Source: Bacteroidales bacterium
Lineage (GTDB): Bacteria; Bacteroidota; Bacteroidia; Bacteroidales; WCHB1-69
Length of the DNA stretch: 64,000 bases
Assembly: GCA_017649855.1 (NCBI GenBank)
Contig: JAGCGA010000026.1
Span: 1-64,000 of the forward strand
Reading direction: 5' to 3'
Shown here: in pieces, positions 27,108-36,336 of the stretch
How positions within the stretch are numbered: position 1 is the first letter of the stretch
How the letters are laid out: each line of letters begins with the position of its first letter
Program-made: the position numbers and the translations under genes
The notes under the pieces: generated by a model
What the model was told of the DNA's origin: nothing
Databases searched by the model: none
What the model saw: the letters and a program-made list of their open reading frames with translations, nothing else

Positions 27108-29663
27108 CTATCGGATGACTTTCAACATCTGCTCAGGCGTGCCAATGTTGTATCCCTCCGAATAATAGAGGATGTTCCCATTCATGTCGATGACAAAACA
27201 AAGAGGATTCAAACCGTTCATCTGTTGATTCATTGCTTTTTTGAAGGTCAGGAACAAGGTGTCGTACCCTTCCGTGATGACCTTCAAGTTGCGGGGTTGG
27301 CCTGCCTCGCTCTTCCAGATGCCCTCCTTGACGACAAAATAGAGAGGGCCGTTCCAAGTCTCAAAGGCTTGTTGCTTGGCAGCCATCTCCTTCATCAGAT
27401 GGTTGACCGGCTCTGTGCCGGGAACCCCTAAGCATAGGATGAGGTGCTCTTTGCCGCTCTTCTTCATAATGGAGGAGAGGGAACAGCCGGATATCTTGGT
27501 CTTCTTGAGGTTTACCTTGCCATATTCAGTGTGGCATTCATAATAATCGTTAATTCCCTCGATGCGGGAAATGGAGATGACGGTAGTGTCGTTGACAACA
27601 TCAAAGAACTTCAATTGGGATTTTACGCTGCCATCGCTGTTGCGGTCGCCGAGGGAGAGACAGTAGTGGCCCGCAGGCACTTGCAGAACGATGGGGTTGG
27701 TCTCCACCCGCGGGTCGTTCTCGAAGTCGAAGCTGACATACTCGCCGTTCTCAAAACGCTGGATGGTGTATTGCGTATAGTATCCTCTGTGCTCGTTGTT
27801 GTTCAGGATGAGCGTTTTGTATTCTTGGGCCGGCTTCTCTTCCGAGTCGAAAGTGACTAGCTGCCATTGCCCGTTTTCCCAAGCCCAGAGGTCCCCGTTG
27901 GAGTTGTCCATGTAGGCGGGCACATCCAATGCGCGGCAGAGGGCCACGAAGAAGATGTCGCGCGAGTGAGCGTCGGCCTTGTTGTAGCGGATGACTCCAA
28001 TAGGACTGATTGGACAGTTGTAGTAGTTGCAGTCGTTATCCACCTTGATGCTCTTTTGGACGAAGTCGTGGATAGCCTTGACGGACCGGTCTTGGTGGAA
28101 GAGGCCGAAGCCGTGGCTGAACACGCCTCGCCATTCGCGGATCAGCTCGTTGGAGATGCGCGCCGGCAGGATGCCCTTGAAATAGACATCCAGCGGATAC
28201 TTGCCCGGATGGTAATAGGTCAGCTGACGCTCTAAGGTCTGTGCCTTGGTGTCGCGCAGGTCTTTGTCGGCTAAGGCTGCCACGAACTCTTTCAGGTAGA
28301 GGCCCTCTTCTTTTTGGCTGTGCTTCTGCAAGAATAGCAGGATCTCGGCGTGGTTGCCTTCGCTGCGCCGGATCACATCGTAGAACTCTTCAGGAGTGAA
28401 GTATTCATTATGGAATTGGTCGGTCTGTGCTTTGGTGGGGAAGGTGCTCCGGTAACGCTCACGCATGATGTCTTCCTGGGCTTTCCGCTCCTCGCAGCGG
28501 GCGAAACGTGCAGAATCCGGCTCCGGCAGGGCAGGGTTGCCGTATGGTGGAACGATGGTGAGATCCACTACGCTGAAGCCAGGCTCATTCCATAAGGATG
28601 GATTGGGCGTCAGCATCAGGGTCAGCTTGCGCTCTGAGCGTCCGTCCATCTTGGCGTAGGCAAACAGGTCGCCCTTGCTGACCCAAATCAGCAGGTCGCC
28701 CTTGCCGGTGATGAGCGAGGCTTGGCCCTTCTCGTCCGTGCGCTTGGCGGCGAGGGTGTAGTACTCGGAATAGTTGTATAGCTTGAAACGCACCAAGGCG
28801 TCAGGAATGGGCTTGCGGTTTTCGTCCACCACGGTGACCGTCATGCGCACGGTGTCGGCATAGTTGGACAATACGTTGATGCAGGAATAGTACGGGGTCT
28901 TCTTGTTGACCTCTTCGGGACCTTGATAGTCGCCGAAGACGTTGGTGTGCACCATCATGGTACGGGTAGAAGGGTAGGCGAACCAGCCCATGTCGAGGTC
29001 GGGGGAGGGCTCGCAGGCGCCGAGGAACCACCATTTGCCATTCACCCACACCTCTACCCAGGCGTGGTTGTCGTCGCAGTGCGCCCAGCGGGGTGTGTAG
29101 CACTGGCGGGCGGGAATGCCCACCGCACGCATGGCCGTGACCGTCAAGGTGCTCTCCTCGCCACAACGTCCATGCGACGTGCGGATGGTGGCCAACGGCG
29201 CGGAGGTGCGCACGTCCGCCGGCTGGTAGTCCACATACTCGTGGCACCAGTGGTTGACCTCCAAGGCTGCTTCGTACATGCTCATGTTTCGGATGCGGTC
29301 CCGTAACTGATGAAAGATGAAGGCCCGCGCCGTGTCCAAGTCCTCATTGTTGACACGATAGACCAGGACGAAATGCTTGAAGATGTCGTCAGGAATGGTC
29401 TTGCCCCACGAGAAGGTCTCCCGCGCCAGGAAGGCGTAGTCCACCTGCATCTTGAAAAAGGCGGTGTCGTAATCCGCACGGTCGCTCTGCGGCATATACT
29501 GATAGAGGAACTTCAACGCGTCACTTTTGGTGAATGATTGCTGCGCATCAGCAGTAATGCCTGATGTCACAAAGAGAATCATGATGGTGATCATTCGGAA
29601 AAAGGAGGCGAATGATGGTCCTTGAGCGATGCTTTTTTGTGTTGAGAGGATTTCTGGACTCAT
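27108..29663 (-). CDS. Secreted transglutaminase-like protein
   Basis: 851 residues from the ATG 11 bp after cutC. A hydrophobic segment (about 24-40, MITIMILFVTSGITADA) acts as signal peptide or anchor; a downstream ATG at residue 24 is an alternative start. The transglutaminase-like core has the Cys-His-Asp set: Cys167 in GRCGEES, His200 in DDNHAWVEVW, and Asp in GACEPSPDLD. A carboxypeptidase-regulatory/Ig-like part (about 275-350) follows, then a second transglutaminase-like region lacking the Cys, and a C-terminal thioredoxin-like tail. It probably acts on peptides or cell wall in the periplasm; no substrate can be named. Confidence 0.85.
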   Translation of the reverse strand: MSPEILSTQKSIAQGPSFASFFRMITIMILFVTSGITADAQQSFTKSDALKFLYQYMPQSDRADYDTAFFKMQVDYAFLARETFSWGKTIPDDIFKHFVLVYRVNNEDLDTARAFIFHQLRDRIRNMSMYEAALEVNHWCHEYVDYQPADVRTSAPLATIRTSHGRCGEESTLTVTAMRAVGIPARQCYTPRWAHCDDNHAWVEVWVNGKWWFLGACEPSPDLDMGWFAYPSTRTMMVHTNVFGDYQGPEEVNKKTPYYSCINVLSNYADTVRMTVTVVDENRKPIPDALVRFKLYNYSEYYTLAAKRTDEKGQASLITGKGDLLIWVSKGDLFAYAKMDGRSERKLTLMLTPNPSLWNEPGFSVVDLTIVPPYGNPALPEPDSARFARCEERKAQEDIMRERYRSTFPTKAQTDQFHNEYFTPEEFYDVIRRSEGNHAEILLFLQKHSQKEEGLYLKEFVAALADKDLRDTKAQTLERQLTYYHPGKYPLDVYFKGILPARISNELIREWRGVFSHGFGLFHQDRSVKAIHDFVQKSIKVDNDCNYYNCPISPIGVIRYNKADAHSRDIFFVALCRALDVPAYMDNSNGDLWAWENGQWQLVTFDSEEKPAQEYKTLILNNNEHRGYYTQYTIQRFENGEYVSFDFENDPRVETNPIVLQVPAGHYCLSLGDRNSDGSVKSQLKFFDVVNDTTVISISRIEGINDYYECHTEYGKVNLKKTKISGCSLSSIMKKSGKEHLILCLGVPGTEPVNHLMKEMAAKQQAFETWNGPLYFVVKEGIWKSEAGQPRNLKVITEGYDTLFLTFKKAMNQQMNGLNPLCFVIDMNGNILYYSEGYNIGTPEQMLKVIR

Positions 29664-29674
29664 ATACTATATAT

Positions 29675-30355
29675 TTAATAATGAATGGCATTTTTTAGCA
29701 ACAAGGCAACCTCTTCTTTGGAGGTCTCCATGTAGCTGTTGTCTTTGAGGGCCTTGCAGGAGCCGTGCACCTCACGTACACCCGTGTGGGTGATGATCTC
29801 CCGTACGTTGTCGGGGGTGATGCCGCTGCCGGCTAGGATGGTGATGCGCCCGCCGGCTTGCTGAACCAGCTGCTTGAGCACCTCCTTGCCTTCCAGGGCA
29901 GTTTCGTGGCATCCAGAGGTCAGGATCCTGCGACAACCGCAGGCGATGACCTCTTCCAACGCCTTCGACCAATCCTTGCAACGGTCGAAAGCACGGTGGA
30001 AGGTGACGGGAATAGGTGCCGCCGCTGCCACAAATCGACGGGTGAGGTCTGTGTCAATGCTGCCGTCTTCGAGGAGAAAGCCCACCACGATGCCCGCCAC
30101 GCCGAGCTCTTTGCAGATGCGTACGTCTTCCAGCATGTTCTGTATCTCCAGCTCGTTATAGACGAAGTTGCCGGGCCTTGGACGGATGAGGACGAAGACT
30201 CTGAGGTGGAGCTCCTCCACACATTGCCGGATGGTGGCGTAGGATGGGGTGGTGCCACCCTCGTTCAGGTTTTGGCATAACTCGATACGGGTGGCGCCGG
30301 CCGCTTGGGCGTTGGCCGCCGACTGGATGCTGCTGCAACAGATTTCGATATCCAT
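29675..30355 (-). CDS. cutC: Copper homeostasis protein CutC
   Basis: 226 residues, a TIM-barrel protein. The start MDIEICCSSIQSAANAQAAGATRIEL and the RRILTSGCHETALEG block are diagnostic. CutC is named for copper tolerance, but its biochemical role is unsettled. It is translationally coupled to ansA (1-bp overlap) and followed after 11 bp by the transglutaminase-like gene, giving the order ansA-cutC-transglutaminase. Confidence 0.93.
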   Translation of the reverse strand: MDIEICCSSIQSAANAQAAGATRIELCQNLNEGGTTPSYATIRQCVEELHLRVFVLIRPRPGNFVYNELEIQNMLEDVRICKELGVAGIVVGFLLEDGSIDTDLTRRFVAAAAPIPVTFHRAFDRCKDWSKALEEVIACGCRRILTSGCHETALEGKEVLKQLVQQAGGRITILAGSGITPDNVREIITHTGVREVHGSCKALKDNSYMETSKEEVALLLKNAIHY

Positions 30356-31392
30356 TAGTAGTTTTCTGTTAATTCCCCGCGCAGGGACATTTTCAATAAT
30401 TTGCGGATGGTGTTCAGAGGATACCCTTCACCGAAGAGATACATCAGCTTGGTGAGGGCCGCCTCCGTGGTCATGTCGCTGCCGGAGGTCACCCCGATGT
30501 CGGCGAGGTGCTTGCCAGTGGCGTAACGCTGCATCTCCACGCCGCCACCGCCTTTGCATTGGGAGATGTTGACGAGGATGATGTCACGGTCGATGGCATC
30601 CTTGAGGATGTTGAGGAAGTCGGGCGACGTGGGCGCATTGCCTACGCCGAAGGTTTCCAACACGACGGCCTGCAAGCCTTCCGTGTGCAGCATTGCCTCC
30701 ATGGTGGCCAAGTTGATGCCGGGGAACAGCTTGATGAGTCCTACATTAGTGCTCATCTTGTGATGGGCGATGAAGGTGTCGGGCACGCTGCGCGGGAGCA
30801 AGTACTGCTCGTTGTAGGTGATCTCGGTGCCCACGTTGGCCAGATGAGGGTAGTTGGGCGAATGGAATGCATTGAAGCTGGCGGCGTCATCTTTGTAGAT
30901 GCGGTTGCCACGGAAAAGGGCTGTCTGGAAGAAAAGGCAGACCTCGTTCAGGGTGGGACGCCCCTCTTTCCGGTCGGCGGCAAAACCGATGGCGTTCAAG
31001 ATGTTGCGACGACCATCGGTGCGCAACACTCCCAACGGCAACTGCGAGCCCGTGATGATGACAGGCTTGTCGAGGTTCTCCAACAGAAAACTCAGCGCCG
31101 AGGAGGTATAGGCCATCGTGTCTGTGCCGTGCAACACCACAAAGCCGTCGTAGTTTTCGTACTCAGCCTCAATCATGTCCACCAAACGAAGCCAGAACTG
31201 CGGGTTGGTGTCCGACGAGTCAATGAGCGGCAGCAGACTTTGGAAGGTGATGTCACACTCCAGCAGGTCCAACATGGGCAACTGCTGCCGTATATTCTTG
31301 AATTCAAAAGGCTTTAACGCCTTGTCCTCCGGGTCCATCATCATGCCGATGGTTCCGCCGGTGTAGATAACCAGTACTTTAGGTCTCTCCAT
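30355..31392 (-). CDS. ansA: Type I L-asparaginase
   Basis: 345 residues. It hydrolyses asparagine to aspartate and ammonia. The first catalytic Thr is in YTGGTIGMM (near 11-19) and the second in VVLHGTDTMAYTSSALSF. No signal peptide, so it is the cytoplasmic type I enzyme. It has its own -7 box and leads a three-gene operon. Confidence 0.95.
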   Translation of the reverse strand: MERPKVLVIYTGGTIGMMMDPEDKALKPFEFKNIRQQLPMLDLLECDITFQSLLPLIDSSDTNPQFWLRLVDMIEAEYENYDGFVVLHGTDTMAYTSSALSFLLENLDKPVIITGSQLPLGVLRTDGRRNILNAIGFAADRKEGRPTLNEVCLFFQTALFRGNRIYKDDAASFNAFHSPNYPHLANVGTEITYNEQYLLPRSVPDTFIAHHKMSTNVGLIKLFPGINLATMEAMLHTEGLQAVVLETFGVGNAPTSPDFLNILKDAIDRDIILVNISQCKGGGGVEMQRYATGKHLADIGVTSGSDMTTEAALTKLMYLFGEGYPLNTIRKLLKMSLRGELTENY

Positions 31393-31434
31393 GTCTTGTA
31401 ATGATTCTGTGTTTTACTTCTAGAAATCGCGCGG

Positions 31435-31442
31435 CAAAAGTA
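31435..31442 (-). promoter_or_regulatory. -7 promoter box of the ansA operon
   Basis: TACTTTTG on the minus strand, 42 bp before the ansA ATG. Confidence 0.7.
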
Positions 31443-31470
31443 CTCAAAAATTCTCCATTTCAAGACGTAA

Positions 31471-31503
31471 AAAAAAAGCACAACAGAATTGTTGTGCTTT
31501 TTT
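31471..31503 (-). terminator. Intrinsic terminator of tRNA-Glu
   Basis: GCACAACA pairs with TGTTGTGC (31478-31497), extended by flanking A/T pairs, and ends in T-runs on both strands. It starts immediately after the tRNA CCA end. Confidence 0.9.
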
Positions 31504-31580
31504 GGTAGCGAGTAGGAGATTCGAACTCCTGATCTTCAGGATGAAAACCTGACGTCCTGGGCCAACTAGACGAACTCGCC
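31503..31580 (-). tRNA. tRNA-Glu (anticodon UUC)
   Basis: The minus strand gives a full cloverleaf: a 7-bp acceptor stem (GGCGAGT/ACTCGCT, with a G-U first pair), the anticodon stem TCAGG/CCTGA around loop TTTTCAT (anticodon TTC), the T-loop GTTCGAATC, and an encoded CCA 3' end. A -7 box lies 24 bp upstream and an intrinsic terminator directly downstream, so it is transcribed alone. Confidence 0.95.
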
Positions 31581-31603
31581 ATCAGTGTCAAAATTTGACG
31601 CGG

Positions 31604-31611
31604 CAAAAATA
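31604..31611 (-). promoter_or_regulatory. -7 promoter box of tRNA-Glu
   Basis: TATTTTTG on the minus strand, about 24 bp before the mature tRNA 5' end. Confidence 0.7.
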
Positions 31612-31653
31612 GTCTTTTTTTTGATACAAGCAACCCCCTCTTGGATTTTTTTT

Positions 31654-32328
31654 CTAGGGCAGGTCTTTGTCTTGTTCGAATCTGAATCCCAGACGTTTAC
31701 CAGTCTGTATGCGATTCTGATCCTCAATTTCCAACATGTCATCCACCGTGATGATTTTGGTTTTTTCGTAGTCGGGAACCAGCAAATCGAAGTTGATGGT
31801 GTAGATGATTGCAGACTTGAGGATGTCGGAGACAGTCTCTTTGTTGATCTGGTTGACACTGAAGTTGTTCAGCACCTTGGCCAGCTCACGCTTGCCTTCG
31901 ATAAAGTAATGCCCCTCTTTGTTGATCAGAATACGCCCGATCATATAACCTAAGTCGTTGATGCGGTTGTATTCGAAAGAATCTCGTAGGAAGTTGAAGA
32001 TCTGAATCATACCGCAATACGAGCGGGTCTTGTCCTCCCTGATGTAAGGGGTCTTCATCACCTCGTGCTCCCGTGAGAACTCAAAAATGTTGCTGTGCAT
32101 CATGAAGATCAGCACATCACCGGCAAACTGCAGCTGAAACTGGTACTGATTCTTGTTTTTGTACAATACCGAAACATTCTTGTGCTCGTCCGCATAATGG
32201 TCCCGGTAAAACTCTTCAAACCCCTTGGCACACTCTTTGAACAATTTCATGGTCTCCAAAGTGACCCCGAAGATGTCTTGTTTCAACTGCCCCTTCGAAA
32301 TAAGCAGGTTGCATAGATTGTCATCCAT
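31654..32328 (-). CDS. Conserved Bacteroidota protein of unknown function
   Basis: 224 residues, no signal peptide. I recognise the overall pattern (MDDNLCNLLISKGQLKQDIF; SREHEVMKTPYIREDKTRSY; GMIQIFNFLRDSFEYNR) from uncharacterised proteins that are widespread in the phylum, but no domain. It is predicted to be alpha/beta and cytoplasmic, with many aromatic residues. It has its own -7 box and lies upstream of, and divergent from, gyrA. Confidence 0.8.
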   Translation of the reverse strand: MDDNLCNLLISKGQLKQDIFGVTLETMKLFKECAKGFEEFYRDHYADEHKNVSVLYKNKNQYQFQLQFAGDVLIFMMHSNIFEFSREHEVMKTPYIREDKTRSYCGMIQIFNFLRDSFEYNRINDLGYMIGRILINKEGHYFIEGKRELAKVLNNFSVNQINKETVSDILKSAIIYTINFDLLVPDYEKTKIITVDDMLEIEDQNRIQTGKRLGFRFEQDKDLP

Positions 32329-32353
32329 TTTTTTTATCTGTTTTTTGAAGCCG

Positions 32354-32361
32354 CAAAGATA
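32354..32361 (-). promoter_or_regulatory. -7 promoter box of the 224-aa gene
   Basis: TATCTTTG on the minus strand, 25 bp before the ATG. Confidence 0.7.
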
Positions 32362-32550
32362 TACAAATTATAGGTTTTCACAACGATACCCTCGATTTTT
32401 TTCCCGTATCCGGGTGTTGATAACATGTCGGTAAAAAATCGTGAACATAGTGTTGCGAATATCCAAAAAAAATGTATTTTAGTCTTTTATTTTGAATTAA
32501 TATAATTAATTGATAATTAGCTTCTTACACAAACTGTTTTTGCGAAAATT

Positions 32551-35106
32551 ATGACTGAAGAAGAAAATTTAGGAGAGAAAATTGTACAGGTAAACATTGA
32601 AAACCAGATGAAGACGGCCTATATCGACTATTCGATGTCGGTGATCGTCTCCCGTGCCCTGCCGGACGTGCGCGACGGCTTGAAGCCGGTGCAACGCCGT
32701 ATCATCTATGCGATGTGGGATAACAATATTATTTCCACTCAACCCTATAAGAAATCTGCCAGAATCGTGGGCGAAGTGCTGGGTAAGTATCACCCGCACG
32801 GCGACACGGCCGTCTATGACGCTATGGTCCGTATGGCCCAGCCATGGTCGCTGCGCTATCCCTTCGTGGACGGTCAGGGTAACTTTGGCTCTGTGGACGG
32901 CGACAGCCCCGCAGCCATGCGTTACACCGAAGCCCGCCTCCGCAAGTCTGCCGAAGATATGGTGGCGGACATCGAGAAGGATACCGTCGACATGACCCTT
33001 AACTTCGATGATTCCATCCCCGAACCGACGGTGCTTCCCTCCAAAATCCCGAACCTGCTCGTCAACGGCGCCTCCGGCATCGCCGTGGGTATGGCCACTA
33101 ATATGGCTCCCCACAACCTCGGCGAGGTGTGCGACGGTATCTGCGCCTATATCGACAACAAAGAGATCTCCATCCCGGAGCTGATGCACTATATCAAAGC
33201 CCCTGATTTCCCGTCAGGCTGCGAGATCTACGGCTATCAAGGCGTCCAGGAGGCATTCCTCACCGGCCGCGGCCGTATCGTCATGCGCGGCCACGCCGAA
33301 ATTGAGGTGGACAAACTCAAAAACCGTATCGTCGTCACCTCTTTGCCCTATATGGTCAACCCCTCCGATATGATCCGCCATACCGTCGAACTGGTCAAAG
33401 AAGACAAGATCGCCGGTATCACCAATATCGAAAACCTGACCAACAAACGCAACGGCACCCGGATTGTGTATGACCTCAAACGTGAGGTGGTGCCCGAGGT
33501 GATCCTCAATAAGTTGTACCAGATGACCGCCCTGCAGTCTTCCTTCAGCGTGAACAATGTCGCCCTCGTCAACGGCCGACCCATGACGCTGAACCTCAAG
33601 GATATGATTGTGGAGTACGTGAAACACCGTCATCAGGTGGTGATCCGCCGCGCCCAATTCGACCTCAAGAAGGCCGAGGCCCGTGCCCACCTGTTGGAAG
33701 GATTCCTCAAGGCCCTGGACATCATCGACGAGGTGATCGCCCTCATCCGCGCCTCCCAGACAGTTCAGGAAGCCCAAGAAGGCCTCATGAACAAATGGGG
33801 TTTCACCGACCTGCAAGCGAAAGCCATCGTGGAGATGCGCCTCCGCCAACTGACCGGCCTCGAAAGAGAGAAACTCCAGAACGAGTACGACGAACTCGTC
33901 AAACGCATCGCCTACCTCAAAGACGTGCTCGCTGACGAGAACCTTCGTATGCAAATCATCAAGGATGAACTGCAAGATATCAAACACCGCTATGGCGACC
34001 CCCGCCGTTCTCCGATCCAATACGCTTCTTCCGAATTCCGCGTGGAAGATACCATCCCCGATGAAGAGGTGGTCATCACCATCTCCCATCTCGGATACAT
34101 CAAACGGACACCACTGGCCGAATACAAGGTCCAGAACCGTGGCGGAAAAGGCTCTCGCGGCGGCAGCTCCCGCGATGAGGACTTCATCGAGCACCTCTAC
34201 ATGGCTACGAACCATAACTACCTCTTATTCTTTACAGAGAAAGGTAAGTGCTTCTGGCTGCGTGTGTTCGAGATACCCGAGGGCATCAAGACCTCCAAAG
34301 GCCGCGCCGTGCAGAACATCCTCCAGATAGAGGAGGACGACAAGATCGCCTCTATCATCAATCTGAAGAGCGTCACCGAGGAAGAGTACATCAAGAACCA
34401 CTTCGTCATCCTCTGTACCGAAAAAGGCGTGATCAAGAAGACTACCATCGAAGCCTATTCCCATCCGCGCAAGAAGGGTATCATCGCCATCAATGTGCGT
34501 GAAGGCGACCGCCTCATCGCTGCCCGTCTTACCGACGGCAACACCGATGTGATGTTGGCCCTCTTCTCCGGCCGTGCCATCCGCTTCAAGGAGAATGAAG
34601 AACTCCGCGCCCTGGGCCGTACCGCTTCCGGTGTCCGCGGCATCACCCTCGACAATGACGACGACAAGATCGTGGGCGTGCTCTGTATCGAGGATAACCG
34701 CAAGAATGTCCTCATCGTCTCCCAAAACGGTTTCGGCAAACGCTCCCTCCTGGAAGACTATCGTATCACCCACCGCGGCGGCAAGGGCATCAGCACCATC
34801 AAGATTACTGAGAAAACGGGTAATCTGATTGCCATGAAGGATGTCACCGATGAAGATGACTTGATGATCATCAACCGCTCGGGTATTGCAATCCGCCTGC
34901 ATGTGGACACCCTCCGCATACTTGGCCGTAATACCCAGGGCGTCAAATTGATAGATCTTCGCAAGAATGACGTCATCGCTGCAGTCTGTGTGGTGCCCCG
35001 CCAAGACGAGGAGGATGAGTACGAGGAGGGCGCCCCTGTTGAAGACGCTCCCGAGACACCGGATGCCCCGTTAAACGAAAACGACACCAACGAATCTAAC
35101 GCATAA
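32551..35106 (+). CDS. gyrA: DNA gyrase subunit A
   Basis: 851 residues. It cuts and rejoins DNA to introduce negative supercoils, as A2B2 with GyrB. The catalytic Tyr125 sits in [10 protein letters not shown]. The quinolone-resistance region [17 protein letters not shown] (81-97) has Thr at the position of E. coli Ser83 and keeps Asp at the position of Asp87. The C-terminal pinwheel has a GyrA-box-like QNRGGKG, supporting gyrase over topoisomerase IV. The acidic tail is rich in Glu/Asp/Asn. A secreted TPR gene follows after 12 bp. Confidence 0.95.
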   Translation: MTEEENLGEKIVQVNIENQMKTAYIDYSMSVIVSRALPDVRDGLKPVQRRIIYAMWDNNIISTQPYKKSARIVGEVLGKYHPHGDTAVYDAMVRMAQPWSLRYPFVDGQGNFGSVDGDSPAAMRYTEARLRKSAEDMVADIEKDTVDMTLNFDDSIPEPTVLPSKIPNLLVNGASGIAVGMATNMAPHNLGEVCDGICAYIDNKEISIPELMHYIKAPDFPSGCEIYGYQGVQEAFLTGRGRIVMRGHAEIEVDKLKNRIVVTSLPYMVNPSDMIRHTVELVKEDKIAGITNIENLTNKRNGTRIVYDLKREVVPEVILNKLYQMTALQSSFSVNNVALVNGRPMTLNLKDMIVEYVKHRHQVVIRRAQFDLKKAEARAHLLEGFLKALDIIDEVIALIRASQTVQEAQEGLMNKWGFTDLQAKAIVEMRLRQLTGLEREKLQNEYDELVKRIAYLKDVLADENLRMQIIKDELQDIKHRYGDPRRSPIQYASSEFRVEDTIPDEEVVITISHLGYIKRTPLAEYKVQNRGGKGSRGGSSRDEDFIEHLYMATNHNYLLFFTEKGKCFWLRVFEIPEGIKTSKGRAVQNILQIEEDDKIASIINLKSVTEEEYIKNHFVILCTEKGVIKKTTIEAYSHPRKKGIIAINVREGDRLIAARLTDGNTDVMLALFSGRAIRFKENEELRALGRTASGVRGITLDNDDDKIVGVLCIEDNRKNVLIVSQNGFGKRSLLEDYRITHRGGKGISTIKITEKTGNLIAMKDVTDEDDLMIINRSGIAIRLHVDTLRILGRNTQGVKLIDLRKNDVIAAVCVVPRQDEEDEYEEGAPVEDAPETPDAPLNENDTNESNA

Positions 35107-35118
35107 TTTTTTCTCGCT

Positions 35119-36306
35119 ATGAAAAAAATCCTGTCCGTATTGACCATCCTGTTGTGCCTTCAAGGCTTGTCGGCACAGAAACCCTCTCTGACGAAGGCCT
35201 ATAATTTCTTTTATGACAAGAATTTTGTGAAAGCCAAAGAGATGATTGACCTTTGCGCACAGGATGAAAAACTCGCTGGAAAGGCTCAGACATGGCTTTA
35301 CAAAGGCAACATCTGCTATTTCTTAGCTAACGAAGAGTATAGCGCCAAACAGCAGAATGCCTCGTTCGTCATCGAGCACCCGGATGCTCCCGTGGAGGCG
35401 TATGCTGCCTTCCGGAAATCTCTTGAGTTGAACCCCAACGCAGAAGCTATGGATATGTTCTCCGCAAAAGAAGCGATGAAACAATTGTATCCCCTGCTGC
35501 TTGTAAGAGGCGTTGACCAACTGATAGAAAAGGATTATACTGCCGCCGAAAAAACGCTGGCCATGAGCATGGAGTCCTACGAGATGGATAAGCCACAGTA
35601 TCCGATGCATGGCGAGATATACTACTATTATGCCTATACGCTGGAAATGATGGATAAGGCTGCCCAAGCCACTGCCTATTATCAAAAGGCCTTGGACGAT
35701 GGCTCCCAGAATCCTTATGTCTTTGCCCGGTTGATGGAACTGTATAAAAATCAACAGGATAAAGCCGCGGCCGGAGCTCTGGTGCAGAAGGCTAAGGCTA
35801 CGATCCCTCAGGAGATGAGCACCCGTCTGGCCGAAATAGACTACCTCTACTGGATGGGTGACAGTGTGAAGGCCCGTCAGAATCTGCATGCGATTAACAC
35901 CTCCGACCTCTCCAATGCGGATGATATGGTCAATTTGGCTAATTTCTACATCAAGGAGAAAGACTACGATTTGGCCACTCCGCTGCTTGAACGGGCTAAC
36001 CGACTCTCCCCGGATAACTTTGTGGTCCTCTACAACCTGGGAGTATGCAAATACTGTCTGCACGAGAAGGCCTTCGAGTCTTACAACAATCTGCTGCTGG
36101 ATCCCTCTGCTTCCTCCCAAAAGGAGTATTACAAGCAGATCTCTGACCAAATGCTCCAAGAGTCCGCGCTTTATTTTGAACAGGCGCGTAAACTTAACCC
36201 TACCGATCTGAGTCTATTGAATACGTTGCGCTCTATTTATGTGCAACAGCAGTCATCTAAGGCTGACGAGATTAGTAATATTATTAAGTCATTGGAAAAT
36301 AGATAA
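35119..36306 (+). CDS. Secreted tetratricopeptide-repeat protein (first of a tandem pair)
   Basis: 395 residues with a signal peptide (MKKILSVLTILLCLQGLSAQ) and a series of TPR-like helix pairs (AQTWLYKGNICYFLA; AYAAFRKSLELNPNA; YYAYTLEMMDKAAQATAYYQKAL; NFVVLYNLGVCKYC). It probably scaffolds protein complexes in the periplasm. It lies 12 bp after gyrA and 30 bp before a second protein of the same design, whose start (MKGNVYYRLYES; PNAPIEANEAFLQALKLDP) aligns with it. The two look like a local duplication. Confidence 0.85.
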   Translation: MKKILSVLTILLCLQGLSAQKPSLTKAYNFFYDKNFVKAKEMIDLCAQDEKLAGKAQTWLYKGNICYFLANEEYSAKQQNASFVIEHPDAPVEAYAAFRKSLELNPNAEAMDMFSAKEAMKQLYPLLLVRGVDQLIEKDYTAAEKTLAMSMESYEMDKPQYPMHGEIYYYYAYTLEMMDKAAQATAYYQKALDDGSQNPYVFARLMELYKNQQDKAAAGALVQKAKATIPQEMSTRLAEIDYLYWMGDSVKARQNLHAINTSDLSNADDMVNLANFYIKEKDYDLATPLLERANRLSPDNFVVLYNLGVCKYCLHEKAFESYNNLLLDPSASSQKEYYKQISDQMLQESALYFEQARKLNPTDLSLLNTLRSIYVQQQSSKADEISNIIKSLENR

Positions 36307-36336
36307 TTATTAATAACTTTAAAAAACCACAAGACA

